Shown: in pieces, positions 1 through 11,885 of the stretch
Numbering within the stretch: the stretch's first letter is position 1
How the letters are laid out: every line of letters begins with the position of its first letter
NCBI GenBank assembly: GCA_026874595.1
Contig: CM049310.1
Location: 80,099,056-80,163,055, forward strand
Direction of reading: 5' to 3'
DNA length: 64,000 nt
Source: Sipunculus nudus
Taxonomy: Eukaryota; Annelida; Sipuncula; Golfingiida; Sipunculidae
Translations under genes and position numbers: made by a program
The notes under the pieces: model-generated
Databases searched by the model: none
Seen by the model: the letters and a program-made list of their open reading frames with translations, nothing else
Told to the model about the DNA's origin: nothing

Positions 1-34
1 ACAAAAACAACATTCAATACCAAACAATACTTTA
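1..34 (+). mobile_element. Retrotransposon unit 0, 3' UTR fragment left of the pogo insertion
   Basis: This short stretch joins to 3589 onward. Across the junction the joined sequence follows the 3' UTR of unit 3 near 49065-49130 (an ACTTTA block, then an A-rich run, then the AATCGAAGACAAAG motif). It is therefore retrotransposon 3' UTR split by the DNA transposon at 35-3588. Confidence 0.6.
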
Positions 35-762
35 CAGTAGAACGCCTGCTAACGGCCACGCCACAATAACGGTCAAAACGTCTGTAACGGTCAGATTTTC
101 CGGTCCCGAATTTTCGACCGTTATATTTCATAATCATTTTGTTGTCAATTATGGTCACTCCTCTATTCCGTATTGCGGCCAGGTTTCTCGGTCCTGCAGG
201 CCGGGAAATGCCTCAATTACGGTCAGGGGCAGTGACTCCGTGACATGGGCTCAACAAATCGAGCGGCCACTTCTGACCTCAATATCATTACACAATTGTC
301 TCCGCTCTCTCACATATTCCTGTCTGCTAATGAGTGCCTGGATAAAGGTAACCACTGGACCGTGACTGAGTAGTTTGATACGTACGTAACCAGCGTCGTA
401 CCACCCCCACACAGCCTCATTAGTATGCACAATAGTAAGGCATGTGTTCCCACCTGCGTGTACGTTTGGGAATCAGTCGTGCGAGCCGGATCTTAAACAG
501 GGTGGTTGTCATTTAATTAACAAATGACAACCAGCAGGTCCCGATGATTATGTCATCGAAAAAGTTAGGCAAACTGTGGAATTTTAAACTTTCTTTAATG
601 TCCTTTTGAACACGTACATCAAACGAAAACAGTGCGGCACACATTGCACAATTTACTCATATATGAATAATTATGAAGGAAAAAAAAACATTGTTACATG
701 TATAAAATGTTACGCATAATCTGTCCCAATCACTTTGACCATTATCGCGACCAAGAAAAGAC

Positions 763-940
763 GAACTTGCTCTTAAAGAAAAGGTAGATCTGATCAGGAA
801 GAGTGACGGGAAAAGCAGCCGACAGCTAGCAGAAATCTATGGTGTCGGCTGAACTCAATTTTAAAACATACTTAAGAGGAAGTGAGAGATCATGGAACAG
901 TATAAAGAAAACGCAAAAATGGCAGTAGATAAAGACAGTG
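763..940 (+). pseudogene. Pogo transposase N-terminal helix-turn-helix, remnant
   Basis: The frame from 763 reads ELALKEKVDLIRKSDGKSS and continues RQLAEIYGVG up to a stop at 850-852. This is the pattern of the CENP-B N-terminal / pogo helix-turn-helix (a K-x-V-x-L-I core followed by R-x-L-A-x-x-Y-G-V). After that stop, shifted frames keep pieces such as SILKH and EEVRDH, normal for the next helices, so frameshifts have accumulated. No start codon or downstream DDE domain is visible. In the family this domain binds the transposon ends. Confidence 0.7.
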
Positions 941-1932
941 TGTGTTGTTGCATGGACGTCACCCGGACATCGGAGGATGGCGCCACGAAGTGGTGTGGCC
1001 ACCCCTGTTTCCACGCTTATGGATCCACCCCACTATCAGTGACTACTGACGCACTTTGAGAAACATAAACACTATTCTGGGACCATTCAGTACTGGTTTT
1101 GCAGTTCTGATGGCGCTATCGTTTCTCTCAAGCAAAACAAACTTCTGCGGTTTCCACACATTGTTGAAAGCCTATAAAACGAACTCGCCTGCAGTACGAG
1201 GCGGGACTATTGTTTTGCTACGCCACGTTACTGTTTTCCCCGGGGACCGTGACCGTGGGCTCTTGGTCCCCAAGCCCACGGAATGCCATGGACCACGCTA
1301 TGAACTTTATTATGTAGGAAGAGGAGAGACTTTATGTTTTCTGGTGCCACATGGATTAATACAGGACTTCAGTTTTGTGTGTGCCTGAACTATGTGTTGA
1401 AGATGGACTTCAGTTTCTCATATACAGGATTCAGTTAAGTATTTCGTTGCAGTTCATTATTTAGAGACTCAGTTTTTCTTCAGAGACTTTGTTATAAATG
1501 CAACCCTGCTGGTAAAACAGCAGGGATTTTGTATAGGACTACAAGGAACTTAATCATTTGTATAAATTAGATTCGCAAGCAAATACTGTTTCTTCGCCAA
1601 TGGTATCCCCCCCCCCCCATATCCAGACTGGTCTACTTGAATAAAATTTAACGTTAGACCAATTAGCGATAAGCAGACAAACCACGTGACCAACCATTTC
1701 GAGGCTACTGGAAAATCGACCATAGCTCTCTCTTGCTGAAACTGCCGAACTACCAACATCTTTTCATTACCCTCCACATCCCCCCCATCCCCCCTTTATT
1801 TCTCCTATCTACTCAATAGATTTTGGTTCAATGCTTCATGGTATGGCGGTTTTGATCCCCACCAAACATTCTTAACTGTATTTGCTTTCGCATCATCTCT
1901 CAATATGTTATCATATACCGCAATATGCAATA

Positions 1933-2402
1933 CTAGATGTGTCGGAACGACACAAATGCCCCCGCCTTGGGCAAATTAGAAACATTTGTAAAATTTTGAA
2001 AAAATTTTTAAGTTCAGGAGGTGTCGTATGGTCAAAAGTAGGTCAACAAGGGCAAAATGCAAACTCGATCTGTAACAGGTCATTATCAAGCAACACACCA
2101 AAAATCATGCCAGTATATGCAGGCATTGTGAAAAAAAGTCCATACATGTGCATTTTCCATAAAAATTTGTCTTTCATGAAATTTTCTATGTTTAGGAGCC
2201 GTAAAACAATCAAAAGTAGGTCAACCGGGATGAAACGCGAACTCGATCTGTAACTGTCATTATCTGCCCACACATAAAAAATCAGGGTGATATCTGCAGG
2301 CAATGAGGAAAAAAAGTCTGTACAATTGTTTGATTTCGGAATGACGGAACGACGGACATGGGTAAAAATATATGCCCCGGCCACTTTGTGGTGGGGGCAT
2401 AA
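1933..2402 (-). mobile_element. Short rolling-circle-like (Helentron/HINE type) element
   Basis: On the plus strand it begins CTAG followed by the hairpin GTGTCG-GAA-CGACAC (1939-1953) and ends GGGGCATAA. Read on the minus strand this is a TTA start, then a hairpin, then a terminal CTAG, matching the Helitron CTRR rule with a hairpin just inside the 3' end. Two longer relatives with identical ends are at 52886-54476 and 56382-58255. It carries about two copies of the family's internal repeat. No coding capacity. Confidence 0.7.
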
Positions 2403-2551
2403 TAAGCTACTATTTTGTAATATTGATGTATGCCATGGACTCTTTGCATATCATATAACCAAGGACTCAATACATTTCAATATGTCGCTCTTTAGAATGT
2501 TTTTACTTTCCGTATTATTTTGTGTAAATCTTTAGGCAATTTTTAGGGTAT

Positions 2552-2938
2552 CCCACACTTGGAATGTGACCGGTATGGGAATTTCTACGGGTATGTCATG
2601 CTAGTCTTGCACCCAGTTTAATCTTTAGTTTGCATCCAACATTCGGAAAGTGACCAGAGTTGGATCTTAGTAAATTGCAATACACAAACCAGCACTCGGA
2701 ATGTGACCGGTGGTGGCAACGGTTAACGTCCCACACTCGGGATGTGACCGGTGTGGGACTTACGTAGGTATTATGTATTAGTATATTCTATTATTTTGTT
2801 TTCATAGTATATTCTATTATTTTGTTTTCACGTTCGTTGTCTTTCTCATGTCTTAATATCTCCAGAACCAGCACTCGGAATGTGACCGGTGCCGGTAACT
2901 CATATTGTGGCCCACACTCGGGATGTGACCGGTGTGGG
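2552..2938. repeat. Six imperfect copies of one hairpin
   Basis: Hairpins lie at 2552-2579, 2634-2665, 2688-2717, 2730-2757, 2867-2896 and 2911-2938. Each has a core like CACTCGGRATGTGACCGG between arms that pair (for example CCCACAC with GTGTGGG). Copies alternate between a CCCACAC-arm and an ACCAGCAC-arm type. They lie within the pogo-like transposon, about 0.65-1 kb from its right end. Function unknown. Confidence 0.75.
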
Positions 2939-3588
2939 TTATTTGATACTTTGTGATATTAGTTTATTTTCGTCATAATAAAATGACATTTTATCATCTT
3001 TCAGTTGTCTGTTGTTCCTTGTAGTGCCTAGCACAAATTACGTTATGTATTATACTATTATATTATTTTAAGAATGTAAATATTGTAATATATGAATATA
3101 GCACTGTTTTTGCACCCATATTTTGGTTACGTATTCATTTGAAGAGAACGTGTCTGAGCATATGTGTTACGGTTCGGCCTAAGTTGTTTGGTGTAAAAAG
3201 GGACCGTAACAGTGTATCTACAGGGAATGATAAACTGAACGTTGTCATGTGGCAGTGGTTCAACAAATTTGTACAAATATTATGGATATACAATCTGTTT
3301 GTAATTTATTAACAAACACTGTATTTGTATATATTGTTGGTAATTATTTTAATGTTTTTATTTTATTCAATTGATGTGATTGTAAATATTTTATTTTTTA
3401 TTGATAACAATAATTATACTAATACTCAGTATATATGTTTATTTTGTTGATTGTAATAAAGATTTGAACTTGGTTTCGTGTTACATTTTAACCCCCTTTT
3501 CCTGGTCAAGTCCTGTATAACGGCTACTCCTGTATTAAGGCCACTTTCAACCAGTCCCGATGGTGACCGTAATACAGGCGTTCTACTG

Positions 3589-4028
3589 TACTAAAAACAA
3601 AGCAACACAAATCGAAGACAAAGTGCCCCGACCTGGGCACCATTATTGCCTAAGATTCATTATAAACACCCGTATATAATCATCTTTTATTAAACACACA
3701 ACAGACACAAATAGATTCGGGTCGTGAGTTACCTTCCTACAAGTATCTAATAAATAAAAACAAAAACAAAAAGAAGAATAAAACAACAATATTCAAACAC
3801 ATGAACAAAAATTTATTTAAGACCAATCAACTAAAACCAAAGACAAAGTGCCCAGACCTGGACACTATTATTGTCTAAGATTTATCTAAAACACTCGTAC
3901 ATAAACATCTTTAATTAAAACACAAAACACAACTAGATACAGGATGAGTAACTTGCAGGCTCAGTTGGGTCGCGAGTTACCTTCCCCACAAGTATCTAAC
4001 CATACAAGACAAACATACAAACTCTAAA
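3589..4028 (+). mobile_element. Retrotransposon unit 0, 3' UTR with two copies of the 240-bp repeat
   Basis: Copies of the ACAAAGTGCCC repeat begin near 3609 and 3835, as in the 3' UTRs of units A, 1 and 3. The sequence is interrupted at 4029 by another element and resumes at 6458. Joining ACTCTAAA to AAATACATC gives the same length as the intact counterparts near 26975 and 49905. Confidence 0.75.
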
Positions 4029-6457
4029 CAAGGCCTACAGGCCTAATGCCAACCTGTGCATTGGGAAATACACCAGGTATAATGCTTCAATGCTGGACCA
4101 TTACTTTTCATGTATATGAACAATGCAAGTACTAAACATTTTGAATAAGAAACAATTATACAAACACCACTGCTGAAATTCTGGCATGAGTGCAAACAAC
4201 ACAAAAATTATTGTAGCTGGCACCACCAGTCTTGTATACTTCGAAGCTATCAGAGATATTCACAAAGGCCAATTTTCAGACTGATATACCAAACCTCTCC
4301 TGAGAAATAAGCAGGAACACACATTGTGCAAAAATTATTGTAGGTGGCACCACCAGTCTTGTATATGACAAGGCTATTCAATATGTATAAATATGCTCAA
4401 TTTCAGGCTGATATATCAAATTCCTCTGTAGAAATAAGCAGGCACATACACTGTGAAAAAGTCAATTTACATGGCACCACCTGTCTTGTAAATGAAAATA
4501 CCATCAAAGACGCATAGACAGGTCAAAATATCAGTCCACAACATCATACTTCCTAGAGTTTGATGCACTTGGCTGACAAGGCTTAGGCGAGTATGGCAGT
4601 TGCCCCCGAGTGACCTGTGACAAATTGCTGCCTCAAGCTACTGCACTGAGTGAACTCTTGACCTGTACCTGGCTGCACTGATTGAACTCTTGACCTGTTG
4701 CATAATCTGGCACAGTTGGCAGTCTGCCAAAGCTATAAATAGATTCAGGCTGAACTTCGATGCCAAATCATGCAGTGAGCAGTCTGCCAAAGCTATAAAT
4801 AGAATGCAGCTACTGCAATGAGTGAACTCTTGACCTATACCTGGCTGCACTTCTTCCAATCCTGGCACTGTGCGAAAACTATTTATAGAGCTGACATCAT
4901 CTTGGCTGATGGCCAACATTAAGGCACTGGCAATCTGCCAATGGTAAACCAAATGCTGCCATCTGTACACAAAAGTGGTCCCTACTTGAAATAATTTTGA
5001 AATTCATTTTCCCAATACAAAATGCTTTTCAGCTGACTTTTTTATATAAAAAAGAATTCTGGAATATATGTAAAATTATAATGGATGCATACTGAATGCA
5101 AAATTAAAATACAGATATATCTCATTGATGGCAATTTTTGGAATTAAGTTGAGTAGGGATACCAATAATTTATAATCCATGTACAGTTGTCTTTATATAG
5201 CCACAGAGAGCTGAATATCCATGATTGTAACATTGCCTGGTATGATGAATAACTAAAATCATAAATCTAAATTTTTTAAAAGCTTTTAAAAAAACTTTGT
5301 CAATATTAACCAAAGATAACCTGAAATCTAAATGTCTAGTGGCATGATGTAATAGATGCTTGTAAACTGGTGCCAGGCTAGATATAACAGCATAACAGCT
5401 AACATATATGGTAAAATGACTCAATTCAATCTCCATAATTCAGCCAAAAATCATTCATGTGGAACCATTAATGACAATTATTATAAGAATTATTGTAGGG
5501 ATTATTCCCGTAAAATATTTAACAAACTGGCTTCAGTGGCATCAGTCGAAAAACTTTTCTTAGGTTTATAACTCATATAGGAAGATACAGCAAACTGGCT
5601 AAGTTCAGATTCCTGTAACTCAGCAAAAAAGCACTGAACCAAAACCATTTGAACAAACTTGAATTATCAAAATCTGAGGATAATTATTGTGTGAGATTTA
5701 AGAATTTGGCTCAGTGATTTTAGAGAAGAAGATCTTTGTAGCCACTGAGCTAAAATGGGCTGTTATGGCATATGACTAAATTCAGGTTCCCAACGCCAAA
5801 AGTCACTGAAAAGAGACCATTTAAACAACCTTCAGAAAGCACTACCCTAGGATCATTTTGTGTGATATAAAACATTTTGGCCTTATGGTTTCAGAGAAGA
5901 AGTTTTTTGTAGCCCTCAAGTGTGATACAGGCACTAATAACCCCGTACAAAAAAGGCCGATGCAGGTGGTGCCACCAATACCTCAATTTCAAATATGACC
6001 TATGTGACCAACATCGGCATAATATTTGGTGATGATGGCTCCAGCTGTTTCTGATATTTAAATTTTAATATACTTTTTTGCACAATTAACAAAGTTCAAC
6101 CTCCTGTAACTTGGTCAAAAATATCACAATTAACTGGAACCATTCGAACAAACTTGAAAAAGATTGTTCCAAGGATCATTTCTGTGAAATATTGGACAAT
6201 TTGGCTGGACAGGTTTGGAGAAGCAGATTTTTAAAGCTTTTTTTGGCTTTTTCCCTATAAAATCTAAGAAAATGCAGTTAGAAAAAAAAATAAACAAAAT
6301 CTGTTATAGTTTTTTGGATGACTGATTATTTGCAAAAAATTTGGTGATGCCAGCACCTGCCATTTTTGAGATAGCTATGGTTAACGTACAGACGACGCAA
6401 GACCATGACACACGACGTACGATGCCACACCATCGCATTAGCTCACAGGTTCGCTAA
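4029..6457 (-). mobile_element. Non-autonomous rolling-circle-like element, CAAG/GCTAA family
   Basis: It begins CAAGGCCTACAGGCCTAAT, a terminal CAAG plus a palindromic hairpin, and ends GCTAA. Its insertion into unit 0 shows no target duplication. The interior holds diverged tandem modules (phrases around 'ggcaccaccagtcttgtat' and 'aactggaaccattcgaac') and no convincing ORF. It is the same family as 8323-9631, 46354-48253 and the element starting at 60662. Confidence 0.65.
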
Positions 6458-7355
6458 AAATACATCACCACCAAACATAACACCACTACTAACCCAGACT
6501 AACATACCCTCAACCAGATTAGAATCACACACAACACATGTATATAAACCGCACCATTATGTTTTATACACACAAAAAAAGATTTACTACTCTAACACAC
6601 GCACAACCCATGTAAATTCACTATTTCACTCCTCGTTTTTCAAGCACACAAAACCCACTTTTTTGTACAATTTTTACCAGTTTTTCACCCTTTTGTTTTT
6701 GTATTTTTCACAATATCCACGCAATATCTGGTCATCTGATGCTCTTATATAAAATATATAATTATAAATTTTATTAGCATTTACAGCATTTCTGGCAAAC
6801 CCGTGGCATGGAAACTGAAGCTGGCCACTAGCAAGTCGATGGAAATTTATGCCACCACTAGCCTCAACTATCCCCTCCTCTCAGTCTGCACTTATATAAA
6901 AATACTTCTTAAAAAGTATTTCATATAAAAGTAACTGATCATAAATATTTCCTAAAATATATATGTGATACTTAATATAAAAGTACAAACTGAGAGCCCC
7001 AACAGGCCAGCAAGATTCTTAACTATACAGATATCTCCTATAGATATCTCCATTAGGCCAATATAAGGGTAAATGATCATTTCTTAAAAAATCCCATGTG
7101 ATACTTATAAAATTATTAAGAAATCTGCGGCTACCCCCCCCCCCCCCCCCCCCCACCAAAGACAACCACTCCTGACCAGACCACCACCAACAGCAATCGA
7201 CACCGACACGCTAAGTCCAGCGGCAGCCCCCCCCAAAATACCACCAGCCGAATTAGCGAGCGCACATTCCATCTGCCTACTGACAGCAACTACCAGGAAG
7301 ACTACCCAGACCTACACCGGGACAACCTCAGCAAGACCAGACAAGACCCCCTAAC

Positions 7356-7371
7356 AGTCCTTATTAGGACT
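7356..7371 (+). promoter_or_regulatory. Histone-like stem-loop (AGTCCT/AGGACT, loop TATT)
   Basis: A perfect 6-bp stem with a 4-nt loop. Only one copy is present here, while the array units have a tandem pair. Stem pairs 2-6 follow the histone mRNA stem pattern G-Y-Y-Y-U; pair 1 is A-U instead of G-C. Confidence 0.6.
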
Positions 7372-7393
7372 AAAATCAATCACAAATTGACCT

Positions 7394-7615
7394 GGTAGCA
7401 GACAGACAGACAACTTTAGGTCCGCTGCCACAAGACCAAGAAACTCAAGACTCAAGACTCCAACCAAGACCAAGTCAAGACTGGTAGCCCTGGAACAAGC
7501 CAAGAGAAGACAAGACCACCTGACAGCCGGAACCCAAGTCAAGACAGCAAGACAAGGCACAACCCAAGTCAAGAATCCCTGACAGTGGGCATGACAGACA
7601 ACTTTAGGCCCACTG
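7394..7615 (+). promoter_or_regulatory. Paired hairpins with shared loop
   Basis: Hairpin one (7394-7429) has stem GGTAGCAGAC/GTCCGCTGCC with weakened pairs. Hairpin two (7583-7615) has stem CAGTGGGC/GCCCACTG. Both loops carry GACAGACAACTTTAG. See the intact version in unit A at 27985-28190. Confidence 0.65.
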
Positions 7616-7995
7616 CTAGGGGACAAGCTGAAGACCAAGCCAAGCTAGCCTGCCCGATCCAAGTCACAGGAAGTCCGGCTCTTCGCAGTAGGAGGTGTTC
7701 TGTAGGTGACCTGGGTTACTCTGCTTGTGTTGGGGCCTCTCTGTTTTGGTGCTCGTCTTGCTCTGCTGTGGGTCCCTTGGGGATGTCGCCCGTGACCGGG
7801 TTCTTGGGGGCAGCTGCTTTGCTGATATGGGTGTGGTGAGTGGCCCCCTCGGGGCTTTGTGGGTGTGAATGATGTAGCTTTCTCGGTCACCGGTACTGGT
7901 ATATGGTGGCGGCTCTTCACGGCTCCTGGGCTTGGCTTGTGTGGCATCTATCAGCATCCAAATTATAGTCTAAATAGACAGGCCGCCCAGACCAC

Positions 7996-8322
7996 CTCAA
8001 CAATAGACCAGACACACACAAACAAGAGGTCAACAATATAGGTCACGACCCTGCACCCATAAACCCGACCTGAACTCCAATCAACAACCCCCCACCTTCA
8101 AGCAAAAGGGGGATTGAATCTGCAGGAGTCATTTAGACCTCTGCAGCTGGCATCCCCTAATTGCTTACCACAGGGTTCCCTATCCAGATTTCCCACCCCC
8201 CCTGGACCCCAACTCGCAGCAGCAAGGCAAAGCAGCAGCATCCCAGCATCATCATCCGAACCTAAAAAGTTCAACTCAACCCAGAATTTAAAAATTTGAC
8301 AACTCAACCAAGAATTTAAAAA
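7996..8322 (+). mobile_element. Start of a retrotransposon 3' UTR fused to unit 0 by deletion
   Basis: From about 8018 the sequence follows 22730-22860 of unit A (AACAAGAGGTCA, a GGGGGAT block, then CTGCAG...CTGCAGCTGGCATCCCC at 8113-8172), then diverges. A copy lacking 5' UTR, ORF1 and ORF2 is therefore joined to the preceding terminal domain. The rolling-circle-like element at 8323 interrupts it. Confidence 0.6.
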
Positions 8323-9631
8323 CAAGGCCTACAGACCTAATGCGAATCTGTGCAATGAGATTACACCAGGTATAATGCTTCAATGCTGAACCATTACTTT
8401 TCAAGAAGATGTGTAACATGTATATGAAAAATGCAAGTACTAAACACTTAGAACAAGAAACAACTAAACAAACATCACTGCTGCAATTCTGGCATGGGTG
8501 CACACAACACAAAAACTAGAATATGGGTAGTCAACAACTGACTACGTGTATCTGCCAAAATCAGAGTAGGAAAGGTGAAGTGAGGCATGGATTTAGTGGC
8601 AAGGGGAAATAGAGTGAGGTGTGTTGCATAATAGCCTGGATGTCTGCAGCCGAAATGTGTATGTAGGTTGCACCACCTACCACAAAATCCAGAAAGCTGT
8701 CCAAGATGTATAATTTTTATGCACAATTTTAGGCAGATAAGTCAAACCTCGCTGTGCAGACAGACGCTGTGCAAAAATGGTGGCAGGTGCGCCACCAATT
8801 CAGTGTATGATTAAAGGCTGTGTGAGATCTATACACATGCACAATCTGGCCCAAACGGTCAAATGGTTCCTGAGATATGAGCTTGGATGTGTGCAGCGTT
8901 CACTAGAATGTAGGTGGCGCCACCTGTCATAAAATCAAGAAAGCTGTCCAGGATGTATAAACCTGCAAAATTTTAGGCAGTTATGTCAAACCACTACAGA
9001 GAAATGAGTGATTTACGCAACGGGAGACAGACAGACGCTGTGTGACACAAATGTGCTATCCGGCTAAGCCCTTTTGTATCAAACTGTACATTATTCTGAG
9101 GGATACTTCGGAGTCCTATAGCTTGAAGGATATGGGTAACAGAGACCTTATTTTAGGTTTCCATGGAGACTTTTCATGGACCTCTCAGTGTGTCAAGAAT
9201 GAAGATTCTAGGTACAGTCTTTATGATTTGTGCCCTGTTAACAGCTGTTCACATTTTTAAAGGTCTAAAAAATAGAGAAAAAAAATTCGTAAAAATTGAA
9301 AAATACAGTTGGCGCCACCAGTCTGCAGAAACTGATAAAACATCTCATGATCAAAACGTATGCCAAAAATCATGACCATCAGTGATGTAGTTAATGAGAT
9401 ATTCAATTTTTTGTATGAAATTTTTTACTATTCTGGGGGTACTTACAGGCCCCATAGCTCAAAGGATATGGGTAACAGAGACCTAATTTCTGGTTTCCAT
9501 GGAGACTTTTCATAGGTCTCTCAGAATGCCAACCAGCAGTTACAATTTGTGCCTGGTTAACGGACGGACAGATGGACGACAGACAAAGAGTGATTGCTAT
9601 AGCTCAGATGACTTTCAGTCAGCTGAGCTAA
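8323..9631 (-). mobile_element. Non-autonomous rolling-circle-like element, CAAG/GCTAA family
   Basis: It begins CAAGGCCTACAGACC and ends with a GCTGAGCTAA terminus, the same ends as 4029-6457. Interior modules of about 200-300 bp contain GGTGGCGCCACC-type palindromes and a phrase ending CGGACAGATGGACG, then an AGCTCAGATGACT block shared with the end of 46354-48253. No coding capacity seen. Confidence 0.65.
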
Positions 9632-10490
9632 AAACTGAACCAATCAAAATCAGGTGACACGCCGCCCTCTATGACCCGATACGATGACCAATATTTAACA
9701 TGAAAACCATGACATTTTGCTGAATAAAAATAATTCTAACGCCGCTGTCTGCAATGTCCAGTTTAACGTGATTGCATGTCAGTCAAAAGCCGCGTAATAT
9801 TCATTTTAAATAGTGATCGTATCAGTTGAATGGAAATACAGCGACTCACTGTGCATTGATACTACCCATTTATTAGTGGTATCATATATAACGAATGTAA
9901 CATGAACTTAAATATTGTTGTCCTATGTATATTTATAAATATATTTTTTCAATTAAACAAGAAAACAATCTGACTGATACATGATCATTGATGTGATTTG
10001 TGATAGCTCTTCACATCAGTGGCGGAGCCTACTGGTCAAAATGCTACCAAACTGGCATGTCCAGGGTCTCTAGTTCATATTTATATTTTAAATATTAGTC
10101 ATTTTACCACGCATTTAGTGGAGTGTAAACTGCTTTAAAATAGATTAAAATTCATGTAAGCAATGCCTGGATGAGTAATAAACTGAGTGATTGTTAATTA
10201 GCTGAATGTCTTCAGATAAGCAACATTTAACAGTTTGTATTCATAACATGAAAGACACTCTCTTCAAAGGCTTTATAATTACGTCATCAAAGAATAAGCA
10301 GCCTTTGATAATTGTAAAAACAACCACATAGGCATAACTAAGCAAGTTAAACTGTGACAAAATCTTTGCTTGACTGGCCAAGGGACCAGATCAAGGGCTA
10401 ATTTTGCCTATAAATCTGTGGATTTCTGCAAATCACTTTCTCACTATGACCTACACGACTCAAGTTCAATGTGATAACCAATAACGATCT
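9632..10490. other. Unassigned flank
   Basis: No gene, RNA or recognisable element ends could be supported. It is AT-rich and precedes a pogo-type pseudogene, so part may be that transposon's left end; no matching terminal repeat was found. Confidence 0.4.
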
Positions 10491-10858
10491 ATGATGGCAG
10501 CAAGAGATGGCAAGAGGAAGACTTTGACATTAGATCAACAAGTTCAATTGCTAAAGAAGCTGGACGAGGGGAAATCACTCCGCACCTTGGAGATGGACTT
10601 CAACTGTGGGAAGACACAGATTGGCCGCATCAAGGCCGATAGAGACCAGATCATGATTGAGTGGCTAGGCACCAGAGCTGACTCAAGTACTACAAGTGGC
10701 AAAAGACTACATATGAAGATATTAACACCCTGGTGTTTGAGTGGTTATGCGATGCCAGGGCTAATGACTTTCCAGTTAGTGGACGCCTCATACATGAAAG
10801 GGCCTTGCTGCTGTGTGTGGAGAAGGGACAAATGTGTAAATTTGTTTCATGTGTATAG
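10491..10858 (+). pseudogene. Pogo/Tigger-like transposase N-terminus, frameshifted
   Basis: The first frame starts MMAARDGKRKTLTLDQQVQ and continues through a CENP-B-type helix-turn-helix (LLKKLDEGKS...GKTQIGRIK). A frameshift near 10710 moves the homology to another frame, where residues YEDINTLVFEWLCDARAND onward match the second CENP-B-type DNA-binding subdomain, ending at a stop at 10856-10858. No DDE catalytic domain follows. A near-duplicate of the downstream segment (about 10830-10895 against 10985-11045) shows later local duplication. A possible right terminal repeat, CAGCAGTACCTGCCTCGAG read on the minus strand, lies at about 11264-11282 next to TA; no left partner was found. Confidence 0.7.
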
Positions 10859-11591
10859 TGTGTTTTATTTGTTGTTCAGAAATACTTATTTTCAGTACCT
10901 ACAGGATTTTTAGTGCAATTGTTGATTTCTGTACAATAAAAATGAAATTTGAGTACATGTAATTGAATAAAAAATTATTGCAGAAAATGTGTAAATATGT
11001 TTCATGTGTATTATTTGTTGTTCAGAAATAAACTTATTTTCTATATCTATGTGTTTTTTATTACTGTTACAACGGGGAATTAGTTATAATAGATATTAAC
11101 ACCTCTTACCACATAACATTACAATTGTTGAACCTTTGTCTCTGTACAATAATCATTCTCTCCCCCCCCCCCCCCCAACTGGGCCCCCCTCCATCTGTCC
11201 TACCTCTCACGAAGGGACACTTGCAATGTAGGGACACTTTGGCTCTGTCCCAAAGGTGTCCCCTCGAGGCAGGTACTGCTGTACCCAAATGTTAATATGA
11301 TATAAGGTTTGTGGTTTTAATCCGAGAAGCACAATACAATAATAAGGTTAAAATATACAGGTTTACTGAGAACCTGTAGGATTATTTAGTTTCTGTCTGA
11401 TTCCCAGTTTAAACTTTTGGAAAACTGAATCATTAAGAAAACCATTATATGCTAAAACATAGCTGCATTCAATTTCTCAAGCCAATCAGGGAGAAAAGGG
11501 ATCATATATGTTTGAAGTGAACATTATTTTTTTCATAAAAGTTATGCTACTAGTATCAGGGTAAATATGAGGTAATTTTGCCCAAAACAGA

Positions 11592-11885
11592 AATAGAAAT
11601 AAGGCAACAAAAACAGTAATAGATGACCATATCAGCCATAGAAGGCAACATCATCAGTGATAGACACCAAATCAGCATAGATGGCAACATCAACAGTGGT
11701 AGACACCTGATCAGGCATAGTAGGCAACACAAGCAGTGACAGAACACCTAATCTTTCATAAAAGGCAACAACAGCGGTGATAGCACACCAAATCTTTCAT
11801 AAAAGGCAACACCAAAAATGACAGAATCTAATTATGCATGGAAGGCATCAAGAACAGTGACAAAAATAAAGCAGGCATGAATGAT
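11592..11885. repeat. Minisatellite of about 50-bp units
   Basis: Around six degenerate units of AAGGCAACA...AGTGATAGACACC...ATC repeat with spacing near 50-55 bp. Copies differ by substitutions and small indels. No coding frame persists. Confidence 0.6.

Larger units (their letters stand above)
35..3588. mobile_element. Pogo/Tigger-like DNA transposon, degenerate
   Basis: The element starts with CAGTAGAACGCCTG and ends with the exact reverse complement, giving a 14-bp perfect terminal inverted repeat. It is flanked by TA at 33-34 and 3589-3590, the target duplication expected for the Tc1/mariner/pogo superfamily. The flanks join into continuous retrotransposon 3' UTR. A remnant of a CENP-B-type helix-turn-helix lies at 763-940. 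No DDE catalytic domain could be read, so it is dead or non-autonomous. It contains a rolling-circle-like insertion at 1933-2402 and six related hairpins at 2552-2938. Confidence 0.8.
6458..7995 (+). mobile_element. Retrotransposon unit 0, 3' end: short A-run and terminal domain
   Basis: This aligns with the end of the 3' UTR, the A-run (here only 7 A at about 6574-6580) and the GC-rich terminal domain of the array units. Landmarks are the poly-C tract at about 7134-7154, one histone-like stem-loop at 7356-7371, the paired-loop hairpins at 7394-7429 and 7583-7615, and the hairpin ending in CAGACCACCTCAAC at about 7985-8000. The (TCTAG)n tail is missing; a deletion joins directly to the start of another 3' UTR. 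Confidence 0.75.

Noticed and set aside
1056-1388. 110-codon frame inside the pogo-like element
   Set aside because: No similarity to transposase DDE motifs could be seen and the sequence is not continuous with the helix-turn-helix remnant.
6405-6752. 115-codon frame on the plus strand
   Set aside because: It crosses the right end of an inserted element and the retrotransposon 3' UTR, so it is a chance fusion.
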